Of a DNA stretch of 64,000 nt, positions 19,461 through 28,354 are shown one piece after another. The stretch covers positions 4,960,001-5,024,000 of the forward strand of contig NZ_JQNN01000001.1 of assembly GCF_000745265.1 (NCBI RefSeq). Direction: 5' to 3'. Below the pieces are notes generated by a model. The model made no database searches, was not told the origin of the DNA, and saw only the letters and a program-made list of their open reading frames with translations. The position numbers were made by a program, and so were the translations under genes. Each line of letters begins with the position of its first letter. Within the stretch, counting starts at the first letter, position 1. This DNA is from Massilia sp. 9096. Its GTDB lineage: Bacteria; Pseudomonadota; Gammaproteobacteria; Burkholderiales; Burkholderiaceae_D.

Positions 19461-20840
19461 TCAGCGTGTGAGGCGGTAGATCAGGAGCGCCGCCCGGATC
19501 GCCCCGCGCTCGATCGAGACCGGGTCGAGGTCTTCCTCCGGTGAATGGGCGCCGCGGCCGTTGGCGCCCAGGCCGTCCAGGCTGTCGAGCAGCGGCGCGA
19601 TGAACTGGATGTCGCCGGCGCCGCGCGCCTCGGGCGGCACCATGCCGATCGGGCCCAGGCCGGCGTCGCGGCTGGCGCTGGAATAGGCCGCGAGCACTTT
19701 GAGGTTGCCGGGCGTGACCGCCATCGGCGGGTAGGAATCCTCGAAGCTGATGCTGGCGCTGGCGCCCGGCAGGTTCTGCGCGACGATCGCGCGCATGCGC
19801 GCCTGGGCGCGGTCGCGCTGGGCGTAGTCGAGGTAGCGCAGGTCGGATTTCACGATCACGCTGTTGGCGATCACGTTGGTCTTGCCGGCCGCCGTGCCGC
19901 GGATCTGACCGGCGTCCAGGCTGGCTTCGGTGCCGCCGACGATCAATCCCGGGTTAAAGGTCAGGCCGGGTTCGATCACCTGCTGGCGGAAGGCGTCGAG
20001 GATGCGCGCGGCCTCGTACACGGCGCCGTAGCCGTTCACGCCGAACACGCCCATCGAGTGGCCCTGTTTTCCGCTCACTTTCAGTTCGAAGCCGGCGGTG
20101 GCGCGCCGGCCGACGGTGGCGGTCGCCACGCCGTCCTTGTCGATGATGCTGCCCTCGAACGACAGCGCGACGTCGCTGCGCTTGGCGAGCTCGACCATGT
20201 CGCCGCGCGAGACCGCGTGCGGATGGCCGGCTTCTTCCTCGTCGCCGGTGAACAGTACGCTGATCGTCGCGCCGTCCAGCGCGCCCGCCTGCTGCAGCGC
20301 GCGCAGCGCTTCGATCACGACGACGTCGCCGCCCTTCATGTCGGACACGCCCTGGCCGCGCACGCGCGCACCCGGATCGCTGCCTTGCGGCTGCCACAGC
20401 GGCGTGGCGTCGCCGGGTTCGAACACGGTGTCGAGGTGGCCGAGCAGCAGCAGGCGCTTGCCCTTGCCGGGCGCACCCGTGTGCGTGGCCAGCAGGTGGC
20501 CGGCGCGCTTCATTTCGGGCGGCATGTCGATCCAGCGGGTCTGGAAACCAAGGGCGTCGAACTGGCTGCGGAACAATTGTCCGACCGCGCGCACGCCTTG
20601 CAGGTTATGGGTGCCGCTGTTGATCAGCGCGCTTTGCCGGAGCAGATCGAGCGCCTGCGGACTGTGGGCGCGGACCGCGGCCACGATCCGCTGTTCGACC
20701 GGGCTCAGGGCTGGACCCGGTTGCGAATCCGATTGCGAACTTGGTTGCGAACCCGGTTGCTGGGCCGGCTCGTACGCCGCCGCAGTGCGGACCGGGCCCG
20801 CGGCGGCCAGCGCGAGCAGGCAGGCCATCGTCCTGCGCAT
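19461..20840 (-). CDS. Exported M20-family metallopeptidase (glutamate carboxypeptidase-like)
   Basis: A signal peptide (MRRTMACLLALAAAGPVRTAAA) precedes a Gln/Ser/Pro-rich linker with near-repeats (PGSQPSSQSDSQPGPA). The M20 domain follows, with metal-binding motifs LGHLDTVF, GVSDMKGG and the acidic DEEEAGH. The dimerisation insert carries SGKQGHSMG. It is likely a periplasmic dinuclear-zinc exopeptidase. The ATG at 20840 follows a GAGAG site. A TTG 30 nt upstream would disturb the signal peptide. It neighbours an NTF2-like gene on the same strand. Confidence 0.88.
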   Translation of the reverse strand: MRRTMACLLALAAAGPVRTAAAYEPAQQPGSQPSSQSDSQPGPALSPVEQRIVAAVRAHSPQALDLLRQSALINSGTHNLQGVRAVGQLFRSQFDALGFQTRWIDMPPEMKRAGHLLATHTGAPGKGKRLLLLGHLDTVFEPGDATPLWQPQGSDPGARVRGQGVSDMKGGDVVVIEALRALQQAGALDGATISVLFTGDEEEAGHPHAVSRGDMVELAKRSDVALSFEGSIIDKDGVATATVGRRATAGFELKVSGKQGHSMGVFGVNGYGAVYEAARILDAFRQQVIEPGLTFNPGLIVGGTEASLDAGQIRGTAAGKTNVIANSVIVKSDLRYLDYAQRDRAQARMRAIVAQNLPGASASISFEDSYPPMAVTPGNLKVLAAYSSASRDAGLGPIGMVPPEARGAGDIQFIAPLLDSLDGLGANGRGAHSPEEDLDPVSIERGAIRAALLIYRLTR

Positions 20841-20927
20841 CGCGATCTCTCGAAAGATAAGGATGCTCAACTGTACACCGATTTTGCGGCGATGTTCAGC
20901 GCGGATGAAGGCCGGGTGAATGCCGAC

Positions 20928-21293
20928 TCAATCGAGGCGCTGGTTGCTGATGCGCACCGACTGGCTCTGGATCTTGCCGTCGATGACTTCGTAGATGCAG
21001 ACCAGGTCGACCTTGCCCGGTCCTTCCGGGAAGGTGCGGGTGACGGTTTCGTAATCGATCACGATGTTGCCCATCACCGCGCGCTGGATCAGGTGGGCGT
21101 GCAGATTTGGCTCTTGCAGGCGCGGGGCCAGGCGGGCACGTATCTCATCGTGGCCGCTCGCGAGCAGCTTGGCCGGCAGCTCGTACTGGCACGCATCGGG
21201 CGCATAGGTGGCGAGCAAGCCATCGAGGTCGCGGGCGTTGTAGGCGTCGAGCTGGCGCTGGACGACGGCTTCAGGACTGTGCAGGTCGGTCAT
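20928..21293 (-). CDS. NTF2-like (SnoaL-type) small protein
   Basis: This 121-residue cone-shaped-fold protein has an N-terminal helix (PEAVVQRQLDAYNARDLDGLLATYAPDA). Beta strands follow, including IVIDYETVTRTFPEGPGKVDLVCIYEV and QSVRIS. This matches the nuclear transport factor 2 superfamily, whose bacterial members range from isomerases to unknown functions. No catalytic assignment is possible. It lies upstream of the M20 peptidase gene with an 87-nt gap. Confidence 0.82.
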   Translation of the reverse strand: MTDLHSPEAVVQRQLDAYNARDLDGLLATYAPDACQYELPAKLLASGHDEIRARLAPRLQEPNLHAHLIQRAVMGNIVIDYETVTRTFPEGPGKVDLVCIYEVIDGKIQSQSVRISNQRLD

Positions 21294-21345
21294 GTCGGTT
21301 CCGTGGTCAAGATGGAAAGCTTTTAATTATGCCACGGTTGCCGCG

Positions 21346-21687
21346 TCAGGGCGGGGGATCGCCGGGGTAGGGCGGACGTGCGCGCATCTTGCGCACGATA
21401 CCCTCGCGGTCCAGCAGCAGCACCAGTTCGGTATGGCGCCCGCCGCCGGCCGCGCTTTCATACAGCCAGGTTTCGAAGCCGCTGTCGAACACGACGGTCT
21501 TGGTCGGCCCGAACGCGGCCAGCAGCTCGGCCTTGGTAGTGCGCCCCGGCACGACCAACTGTTCGAAGCGGTCTTGCGCGACGTCCTTGCCGGGTTCGGG
21601 GGCGTTGGTGGCGCAGCCGGACAGCGTCAGCGAGGCGGCCAGCAGCGTGCTCGCCAGCGTGCCGGACAGGATGCGGTACGCGCTCAT
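21346..21687 (-). CDS. Small lipoprotein, BamE/SmpA-like
   Basis: This 113-residue lipoprotein has the lipobox LTLSGC (Cys25). The mature part has VVPGRTTKAELLAAFGPTKTVVFDSGFETWLYE, the layout of BamE/SmpA-like small folds. The ATG at 21687 overlaps the stop of the upstream gene by 4 nt (ATGA), so translation is coupled. It is the last gene of a three-gene envelope operon with 21684-22607 and the MepK-like gene. A BamE role itself is not implied. Confidence 0.8.
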   Translation of the reverse strand: MSAYRILSGTLASTLLAASLTLSGCATNAPEPGKDVAQDRFEQLVVPGRTTKAELLAAFGPTKTVVFDSGFETWLYESAAGGGRHTELVLLLDREGIVRKMRARPPYPGDPPP

Positions 21688-22607
21688 TGACTGGCTCCAG
21701 GCGCGGAGGCGGGCGCGGCGGGCGGATCGTCCCGCATGGTGTCGAAGCTGACCAGGGTGTCGTCGGGCCAGCTGCGGTCCCAGATCGGCGCGTAGTAGGT
21801 GCGGTCGAGCAGCACCTGGCAATCGCAGTAGGGCAGCATGTCGGGCGTCTGATCGCCGCCGGCGTACAGCATGTGGAAGGGCAGGACTTCGGTGCGGTCG
21901 CCGGCGCGCAGCGTGACCGAGAACAGCGGCCGCTCCGTGAAGAACAGGAAGTTGCCGTCCGGGTTGTTGCAGACCTGTTCCGGCGTGGTGAGCGCATTCG
22001 AGATCCAGCCGAACAGCGGCGAACTGTTCGACACCAGGCCGGCCTCCATGCCGACCAGGCACTCCAGGCGCAGGTCGCCGAGGCGGCGCGTGCCGGGCGG
22101 CAGGCCGGGCGTGGTGACTACCGCGCGCCAGGTCATGCTGGTGGTCTTGCGGTTGGCTATCACGGCGGCGTCCTCGCGCAGCGCCTGTTCGTTGCGCGGC
22201 AAGGTAAAGCTGTTGTCTTCGGCCACCGGCACCGGCACGGTGATATGGTCGCCCACGACCTTGAGCGTGATGCCGTGCATGTCGACGCTGCGCGTGCGCG
22301 GCAACAGGCGGAAATGCAGCGTGGCCCGGGGTGCCAGCGCGTGCTCGCGCTCGAAACGCTCCATGCCGCGGATCATCTTGCGGTAGGACTTGTCGACCGG
22401 GTCGCGGGTCGAGGTAACGGTCACGCTCTGGACCGCGCCCGACGGCGTGCTGTCCGGCGCCTGCTGCGGCTGTTGCTGTTGCTGTTGCTGAGGCTGCTGC
22501 GCCAGCGCCGCACCGGGCAGGCCGCCCAACAGCCCACTCAACAATCCACTCAGCAGCCCGCTCAGCAACGCGGCGCCCGGCATCAAGGAACGAATCACCC
22601 CGCGCAT
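21684..22607 (-). CDS. Exported hypothetical protein with Gln-rich linker
   Basis: This 307-residue protein has a signal sequence with a repeated SGLLSGLLSGLLGG core, then a polyglutamine linker (QQPQQQQQQQPQQ). A conserved globular part follows, including RTRSVDMHGITLKVV, TRRLGDLRLECLVG and a Trp/Asp-rich C-terminus (YYAPIWDRSWPDDTLVSFD). It is clearly related to the gene at 44286 in this window (RRLGDLRLAC, DWSDDARITYSMD). I do not recognise a named family. It starts 8 nt after the upstream peptidase and overlaps the lipoprotein start. Confidence 0.8.
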   Translation of the reverse strand: MRGVIRSLMPGAALLSGLLSGLLSGLLGGLPGAALAQQPQQQQQQQPQQAPDSTPSGAVQSVTVTSTRDPVDKSYRKMIRGMERFEREHALAPRATLHFRLLPRTRSVDMHGITLKVVGDHITVPVPVAEDNSFTLPRNEQALREDAAVIANRKTTSMTWRAVVTTPGLPPGTRRLGDLRLECLVGMEAGLVSNSSPLFGWISNALTTPEQVCNNPDGNFLFFTERPLFSVTLRAGDRTEVLPFHMLYAGGDQTPDMLPYCDCQVLLDRTYYAPIWDRSWPDDTLVSFDTMRDDPPAAPASAPGASQ

Positions 22608-22615
22608 CCGCACCC

Positions 22616-23185
22616 TTACCAGTAGCGGACGCGGCCGACGTCCATGTGCACGAACTGCGAGTCCGGGTAATAGCCGACGCCGCCGGCGCGCGCCGCCATC
22701 GCCGCCTTGTGCAGCCTGGCCAGGTCCTGGCCGACGATGCGCACGTCGATCGCCTTGCCTTCCATGTGCAGGCTGTGCTTGGCGACGCCGCCGGTGTTTT
22801 CGTGCAGCATCTCGTTGGTTTCCGGCGAGCGGTAGCCGGAGATCACCTGGAACGTGGGGTGGTCGCCGAACTGTGCGCTGATGCGGTCGAGCAGCACCAG
22901 CAGCTGCGGGTCGATCGCCGCGATCTTGTTGTTGCGGTGGTCGCGCAGCAGCTTGTTGACGTCTTGCAGCGCGTCCGGGATGAACTGGCCTTCGGCCCAG
23001 AACACGGTGCGCAGGCTCTCGCCGGTATGGGTGTTGTGCAGGCGCAGGATGCGTTCGCCCGGCGCGGCGGCGGGCGTGACCGGCGCGGCAGCGGCGGGCT
23101 GCGCTGCGGCCCGCGACAGTGCCGGCGTGCCCAGCACGGAAGCCAGGACGACGGAACTTTTCAGAAAGGAACGTCGATGGTTCAT
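22616..23185 (-). CDS. Tat-exported M15-family murein endopeptidase (YcbK/MepK-like, DUF882)
   Basis: An N-terminal twin-arginine signal (HRRSFLKSS) is followed by the DUF882/M15 domain. The zinc motifs are SGYRSPETN, SLHMEGKAIDV and the C-terminal HMDVG. E. coli MepK (YcbK) cleaves meso-Dap cross-links in peptidoglycan, and this is the best-supported role. The 189-residue start at 23185 has an AGGAAATACCC ribosome site. It is the first gene of the envelope operon ending at 21346 and is divergent from the glycosyltransferase at 23462. Confidence 0.9.
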   Translation of the reverse strand: MNHRRSFLKSSVVLASVLGTPALSRAAAQPAAAAPVTPAAAPGERILRLHNTHTGESLRTVFWAEGQFIPDALQDVNKLLRDHRNNKIAAIDPQLLVLLDRISAQFGDHPTFQVISGYRSPETNEMLHENTGGVAKHSLHMEGKAIDVRIVGQDLARLHKAAMAARAGGVGYYPDSQFVHMDVGRVRYW

Positions 23186-23461
23186 GGGTATTTCCTGTGC
23201 TACGGAAGGCTTCATGATACGCCCGGTTCGCCAGGCGTGCAGACAGACGGTTGCTTCGTGCTCTGTAAGCACAGGACGACAAGCGCCTCTGTTCAATGTG
23301 GCATGCTCGCCGAAAACGCGGCATTTGCACGTCGTTTGCGTTGGCTGATTCAGGTGTCGGCGGCGCTGGAAGCTACCTGTGCTGCATATTGACGTGCATC
23401 GTCCCTGCTCGTGCCGGGCGCGCGATCATGAGTCCGGCACCCGCCAAGTCACGGAGACCTC

Positions 23462-25288
23462 ATGCTGCGTGTTCTGCTTTCATGGGCATCGATCCTGCCG
23501 CAACGGCTGCGCTCGGCGTTACCGCCGCCGGCGCGCGTGGTGCGCCGGCCCGTCGCAACATACGCTGCGCAGGCCGGCTATCTGCTGGTAGCCGTGCTGG
23601 CGCCGGCCTGCCTGTTCCTGCTGTGGCTGAGCGACTTACCGCTGCGCGACAACAACGAGGGCCTGTACGCCGAGATCGCGCGCGAGATGCTGGCAAGCGG
23701 CAATTACGTGGTGCCGCACCTGAACGGCGTGCCCTATATCGAAAAGCCGCCGCTGCTGTACTGGCTGGCCGGCGCCGCGATGGCGGCATGCGGCCCGGCG
23801 CCCGGCGTGGTCCGGCTGGCGTCGGCGCTGCCGATGCTGGCGCTGTGCCTGGGCCTGTTCCAGTTCTGCCGCCACCACCTGGGCCCGGCAATCGCCTGTT
23901 ATGCCAGCGTCACGCTGGCCAGCATGGTGCCGGTGGCGCTGATCGCCCGCCTGGTGCTGTTCGATCCGCTGTTGACCGCATTGCTGGGGGGCTGGATGCT
24001 GTGCTACCTGCACACTTATTTGCAGGCGGATCCGCAAGCGCCGCCAACGCCGGGCGCGAGCCGGGCCGGCGCCGTGCTGCTCGGCCTGGCAGTGATGGAC
24101 AAGGGGGCGGTGGCCCTCGTGCTGGCCCTGGGCGTGGCGGCCGTGTTCCTGCTGTCGATGCGCGAGCGCCGCGGCTGGCGCCCGCTGTACGACCCGGCCG
24201 CGCTGGCGCTGTTCCTGGCCGTGGTGCTGCCGTGGCACCTGCTGGTGGCCAGGGAGCAGGACGGCTTCGCCTGGTTCTACGTCGTCAACGAGCACCTGCT
24301 GCGCTTCCTCGGCCAGCGCCAGCCCGACGATTATCATCGCGGCCCGTTCTGGTTCTACCTGCCGCGCCTGCTGATGATGACCATGCCGTGGACGCCTTTC
24401 CTGTTGCTGCTGGCGCGCGGTGCGCACTGGCATGATCGCAAGCGCGCCGTCGTCGTGCGCTTCTGCCAGGCGGCGGTGGGCTTCCCGCTGCTGTTCTTTT
24501 CGCTGAGCCAGGCCAAGGCCGACTATTACCTGGTGGTGTGCGCGCCTCCCCTGGCGCTGTGGCTCGCGCTGGCGCTGGCGCAGGCGCTCGAGCACGCACA
24601 GGCGCGGGCGCGCGCACGCAGCCTGCGCCTGGCCGCCTGCTGGGGCGCGGCGTTCTCGACCTGCACGGTACTGCTGGTGGCCTTGCCGGATGCCGACGAC
24701 CGTATCTGGTCGGCACTGCCGCTGGTTTTGCTGATCCTCGCCTGGCTGGCGCTGATGCCGGTGGCCACGCGTGTCTTCCTGGCCCTGCGCTCCACGCGCG
24801 AGCGCGAGGGCGCGCTGCTGGCCATCGTGCTGTTCGCGCTGCCGCTGCTGGCGCTGGCGGTCGAGCACGGCGGCACACGCGCCGCGCGCGACAGCAGCCT
24901 GCGCATCGCCGAGCTCCTGCGCGCCCAGGCCGGTCCCGCGCGCCAGGTCTTCATCTACCGCGACTTCGAAGACCGCTTCGCCAGCCTGCCGTTCTACCTC
25001 GGCCGCCCGATCGCAGTGGTCGACAGCATGAGCCGCGACCTGCTGTTCGGCTGCGCGGCGGAGCCCGGCACGGCCTGTATCGATCGCGATGCCTTCCTGC
25101 GCCGCAGCCGCGCCGGACCGGTCGCAGTCGCCGTGCTGGCCGAACGCCGCGACGAATTTCTTGCGCTGGCGGGACCGGGCTGGCGCAGCGAAGCGGTCGG
25201 CGGCAAAATCGTCTTCTTCAATGGGGCGCAGGATGCGGCACACGACAGGCCGCCGGTGCACGAGGCGCCTGTGAACGCCAAGCCCTGA
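23462..25288 (+). CDS. ArnT-like membrane glycosyltransferase (GT39/GT83 type)
   Basis: This 608-residue polytopic protein carries the early-loop signature LRDNNEGLYAEIAREML and PHLNGVPYIEKPPLLYWL. These match ArnT-type lipid-carrier-dependent transferases, where the acidic residues bind the sugar donor. About 11-12 hydrophobic segments follow, then a periplasmic C-terminal domain. It probably adds a sugar to a lipid or envelope polymer from a polyprenyl phosphate donor. The acceptor cannot be read from sequence, and no arn operon is adjacent. The ribosome site is GGAGACCTC before ATG. Confidence 0.87.
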   Translation: MLRVLLSWASILPQRLRSALPPPARVVRRPVATYAAQAGYLLVAVLAPACLFLLWLSDLPLRDNNEGLYAEIAREMLASGNYVVPHLNGVPYIEKPPLLYWLAGAAMAACGPAPGVVRLASALPMLALCLGLFQFCRHHLGPAIACYASVTLASMVPVALIARLVLFDPLLTALLGGWMLCYLHTYLQADPQAPPTPGASRAGAVLLGLAVMDKGAVALVLALGVAAVFLLSMRERRGWRPLYDPAALALFLAVVLPWHLLVAREQDGFAWFYVVNEHLLRFLGQRQPDDYHRGPFWFYLPRLLMMTMPWTPFLLLLARGAHWHDRKRAVVVRFCQAAVGFPLLFFSLSQAKADYYLVVCAPPLALWLALALAQALEHAQARARARSLRLAACWGAAFSTCTVLLVALPDADDRIWSALPLVLLILAWLALMPVATRVFLALRSTREREGALLAIVLFALPLLALAVEHGGTRAARDSSLRIAELLRAQAGPARQVFIYRDFEDRFASLPFYLGRPIAVVDSMSRDLLFGCAAEPGTACIDRDAFLRRSRAGPVAVAVLAERRDEFLALAGPGWRSEAVGGKIVFFNGAQDAAHDRPPVHEAPVNAKP

Positions 25289-25427
25289 AGCTGCGCGGCC
25301 GAGCTCGAATTTGCATCTGTGCAATTCTTCCAAGCTGTTCTAGAATGGAAATTGTCGGGACGACAACGCATGTCCTGGCAACTCATTTCATGTATCCCGC
25401 CGTGACGGCGGTCCCTGGAGGAACTGC

Positions 25428-28241
25428 ATGCATCTGTTTGTCCGTTCGTTCATTCGCTCCTCAAGCTGCCTGTCCGTGGTGCTGGGATTGAGCGGCGCCT
25501 CGGCCCTGGCCGCACCCGCAAAGCCGGTGCCCGCCGCCGTCGCCAAGGCCGCGGCCCAGGCCGACATTCCGATTCCCGACATCCCGTACACCAAGTTCGT
25601 GCTCAAGAACGGACTGACGGTACTGGTGCACGAAGACCATAAATCGCCGGTGGTGGCGGTCAACACCTGGTACCACGTCGGATCGAAGAACGAACCGGCG
25701 GGCAAGACCGGTTTCGCGCACCTGTTCGAGCACCTGATGTTCTCGGGCAGCCAGAACTTCAACAAGACCTTCCTGTCGGCGCTGGAAGGCATCGGCGCGA
25801 CCGACCTGAACGGCACCACCAACGCCGACCGCACCAATTATTTCGAGACCGTGCCGACCTCGATGCTCGACTTCGCGCTGTTCGCCGAAAGCGACCGCAT
25901 GGGCCACCTGCTCGGTGTGCTCGACCAGAAAAAGCTCGACCTGCAGCGCGGCGTGGTGCAGAACGAAAAGCGCCAGAACGAGAACCAGCCCTACGGCCTG
26001 GTCTACCAGACCATCACCGAGAACACCTGGCCGGCCGGCCACCCGTATGCGCATACCGTGATCGGCTCGATGGACGACCTCGACGCCGCCTCGATGAACG
26101 ACGTGCAGACCTGGTTCAAGACCAACTACGGCCCCAGCAACGTGGTGCTGGTGCTGGCCGGCGACATCACGCCGGCGCAGGCGCGCGAAAAGGTCCAGAA
26201 GTACTACGGCGACATCCCGCCCGGACCGCCGCTGCAGCACCAGCACGACTGGGTCGTCAAGCGCACCGGCACCCACCGCAGCACACTGCAGGACCGCGTG
26301 CCCCAGGCGCGCATCGTGCGCGTCTGGAACGTGCCGGGTGCGAACACGCCGGAAGAAGCGCTGCTCGACCTGGCGTCGCACGTGCTGGGCGGGGCCAAGA
26401 GTTCGCGCCTGTACCAGCGCCTGGTGGTGAAGGAGCAGCTCGCCACCGGGGTCTCGGCCAGCGACAACTCGAAAGAGATCGCCGGCCAGTTCGAAATCGA
26501 CCTGACCGCCCGGCCCGGCGTCGACGTCGCGCGCATGGAAAGCATCGCCGACGAAGAACTGCGCCGCCTGATGCAGAGCGGCCCGACCGAGGACGAGCTG
26601 CGCCTGGCCAAGAACGCCTTCCTGGCCAATTACACGCGCCGGGTCGAGCGCATCGGCGGCTTCGGCGGCAAGAGCGACCTGCTGGCGCAATGCACGACCT
26701 TCACCGGCAATCCCGATTGCTACAAGGTCTACCTCGAGCGCATCAAGGCCGCCACTCCGGCGGCGGTGCGCAAGGCGATGCAGGATTGGCTCAGCGACGG
26801 CGACTTCATCCTGCAGGTGAACCCGTTCCCGACCCTGGCGGCCGAGAACACCGGCCTGGACCGCAGCAAGGGCGCGCCGCTCGGCCATCCGGAAGCGCTG
26901 CACCTGCCGCCGATGCAGGCGGCCACGCTGTCGAACGGCATGAAGATCGTGCTGGCCGAACGCCACGGCGCGCCGGTGATCAACCTGTCGACCATCCTCG
27001 ACGGCGGCTTTGCCTCCGACGACCGCGCCACCGCCGGCCTGGCCAGCCTGACGCTGCGCATGCTCGAAGAGGGCACGGACGGGAAAACCCCGCGCACCGC
27101 GCTGGCGATTACCCAGGAACTGGAAGCGCTGGGCGCCTCGTTGGGCACCTCGACCAACCTGGACGGCGCGTTCGTCAACCTGAACGTGCTCAAGTCCACG
27201 CTGCCGCAGGCGCTCGGCCTGTACGCCGACCTGGTGCTGCACCCGGCCTTCCCGCAAGCCGATTTCGAACGCCTGCAGCGCGACCGCCTGGTCGCGATCC
27301 AGCGCGAAAAGACCGTCCCGCGCGCGATGGCGCTGCGCGTGCTGCCCGGCCTGGTCTACGGTCCTGACCATGCCTACGCGCTGCCGCTGACCGGCACCGG
27401 CACCGAAGCCTCGGTCGGCCGCCTGACCCGGGCCGACCTGGTGCGCTACCACGACACCTGGTTCAAGCCGAACAACGCGACCCTGCTGGTGGTCGGCGAC
27501 ACCACCATGGCCGAACTCAAGCCGATGCTGGAGAAGGCCTTCGGCGCGTGGAAGCCCGGCCAGCTGCCGCACAAGACCATCGCCACGGTGGCGCAGCCGC
27601 AGGGGACCACGGTGTACCTGATCGACCGCCCGGGCGCGCTGCAGAGCGAGATCCTGGGCGCCCAGCTCGCGCCCCCGCGCAACACGCCGGAAGCGGTGCC
27701 GCTGAACCTGCTCAACGACCTGTTCGGCGGGACCTTCAGCTCGCGCCTGAACATGAACCTGCGCGAGGACAAGCACTGGTCGTACGGGGTCGGCACCGGT
27801 CTGGTGGCGGCCGAGGGCCAGCGCATCTGGTACAGCGACTCGCCGGTGCAGACCGACAAGACGGCCGACGCGCTGCGCGAACTGGCGCGCGAGTACGTCG
27901 ACATCGGCGGCAAGCAGCCGGTCACGCAGCAGGAGCTCAAGCAAGCCCAGGACAACGCGACCCTGGGCCTGCCGGGCGAGTTCGAGACCGTCGGCCAGCT
28001 GTCCAACGCCTACGCCGCGATCCTGCAGTACCACCTGCCCGAGGACTATTACAACACCTACACGGCCAAGGCCCTGGCGGCGACCCCGGGCCAGGTCGAC
28101 GCGCTGGCCAAGCGCCTGATCCTGCCGAAGCAGCCGGTGTGGATCGTGGTCGGCGACATGAGCAAGATCGAGGCCGGCATCCGTGCGCTGAACCTGGGCG
28201 AGGTACGCCGCATCGACGCCGACGGCAAACCGCTGCCCTGA
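25428..28241 (+). CDS. Exported M16-family zinc peptidase (two-domain, pitrilysin type)
   Basis: After a signal peptide (about 30 residues), the N-terminal M16 domain has the inverted zinc motif H98-L-F-E101-H102 (HLFEHLMFSG) with the distal glutamate in GVVQNEKRQ. The second M16 domain (about 480-930) lacks this motif and is the inactive half. The length of 937 is normal for the fused type. A periplasmic role in degrading peptides is likely. The start has a TGGAGGA site. A 17-bp hairpin follows, and the DUF885 gene lies next on the same strand. Confidence 0.92.
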   Translation: MHLFVRSFIRSSSCLSVVLGLSGASALAAPAKPVPAAVAKAAAQADIPIPDIPYTKFVLKNGLTVLVHEDHKSPVVAVNTWYHVGSKNEPAGKTGFAHLFEHLMFSGSQNFNKTFLSALEGIGATDLNGTTNADRTNYFETVPTSMLDFALFAESDRMGHLLGVLDQKKLDLQRGVVQNEKRQNENQPYGLVYQTITENTWPAGHPYAHTVIGSMDDLDAASMNDVQTWFKTNYGPSNVVLVLAGDITPAQAREKVQKYYGDIPPGPPLQHQHDWVVKRTGTHRSTLQDRVPQARIVRVWNVPGANTPEEALLDLASHVLGGAKSSRLYQRLVVKEQLATGVSASDNSKEIAGQFEIDLTARPGVDVARMESIADEELRRLMQSGPTEDELRLAKNAFLANYTRRVERIGGFGGKSDLLAQCTTFTGNPDCYKVYLERIKAATPAAVRKAMQDWLSDGDFILQVNPFPTLAAENTGLDRSKGAPLGHPEALHLPPMQAATLSNGMKIVLAERHGAPVINLSTILDGGFASDDRATAGLASLTLRMLEEGTDGKTPRTALAITQELEALGASLGTSTNLDGAFVNLNVLKSTLPQALGLYADLVLHPAFPQADFERLQRDRLVAIQREKTVPRAMALRVLPGLVYGPDHAYALPLTGTGTEASVGRLTRADLVRYHDTWFKPNNATLLVVGDTTMAELKPMLEKAFGAWKPGQLPHKTIATVAQPQGTTVYLIDRPGALQSEILGAQLAPPRNTPEAVPLNLLNDLFGGTFSSRLNMNLREDKHWSYGVGTGLVAAEGQRIWYSDSPVQTDKTADALRELAREYVDIGGKQPVTQQELKQAQDNATLGLPGEFETVGQLSNAYAAILQYHLPEDYYNTYTAKALAATPGQVDALAKRLILPKQPVWIVVGDMSKIEAGIRALNLGEVRRIDADGKPLP

Positions 28242-28263
28242 GCGTTGCCCCGACCCGTCGTGT

Positions 28264-28309
28264 CCCGGCGGGAGCGGTGTGCATTGTTGACACCGCTCCC
28301 ACCGCCGGG
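28264..28309 (+). terminator. Strong hairpin after the M16 peptidase gene
   Basis: CCCGGCGG (28264-28271) pairs with CCGCCGGG (28302-28309), and inside it GAGCGGTGT (28272-28280) pairs with ACACCGCTC (28290-28298). One 3-nt bulge interrupts the stem and the loop is 9 nt. A T-rich stretch follows, so this is a probable terminator. Confidence 0.72.
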
Positions 28310-28354
28310 CTATGTTGTTTCTTCAGCCAAATCCTGGCGTTCATCGAAGAGACC

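Noticed and set aside
22440..22580. CRISPR-like short repeats
   Set aside because: They are CAG-type codon repeats for polyglutamine and SGLL repeats inside a coding frame.
25461..28034. Long minus-strand frame over the M16 gene
   Set aside because: Antisense GC-bias shadow; the plus frame has full M16 motifs.
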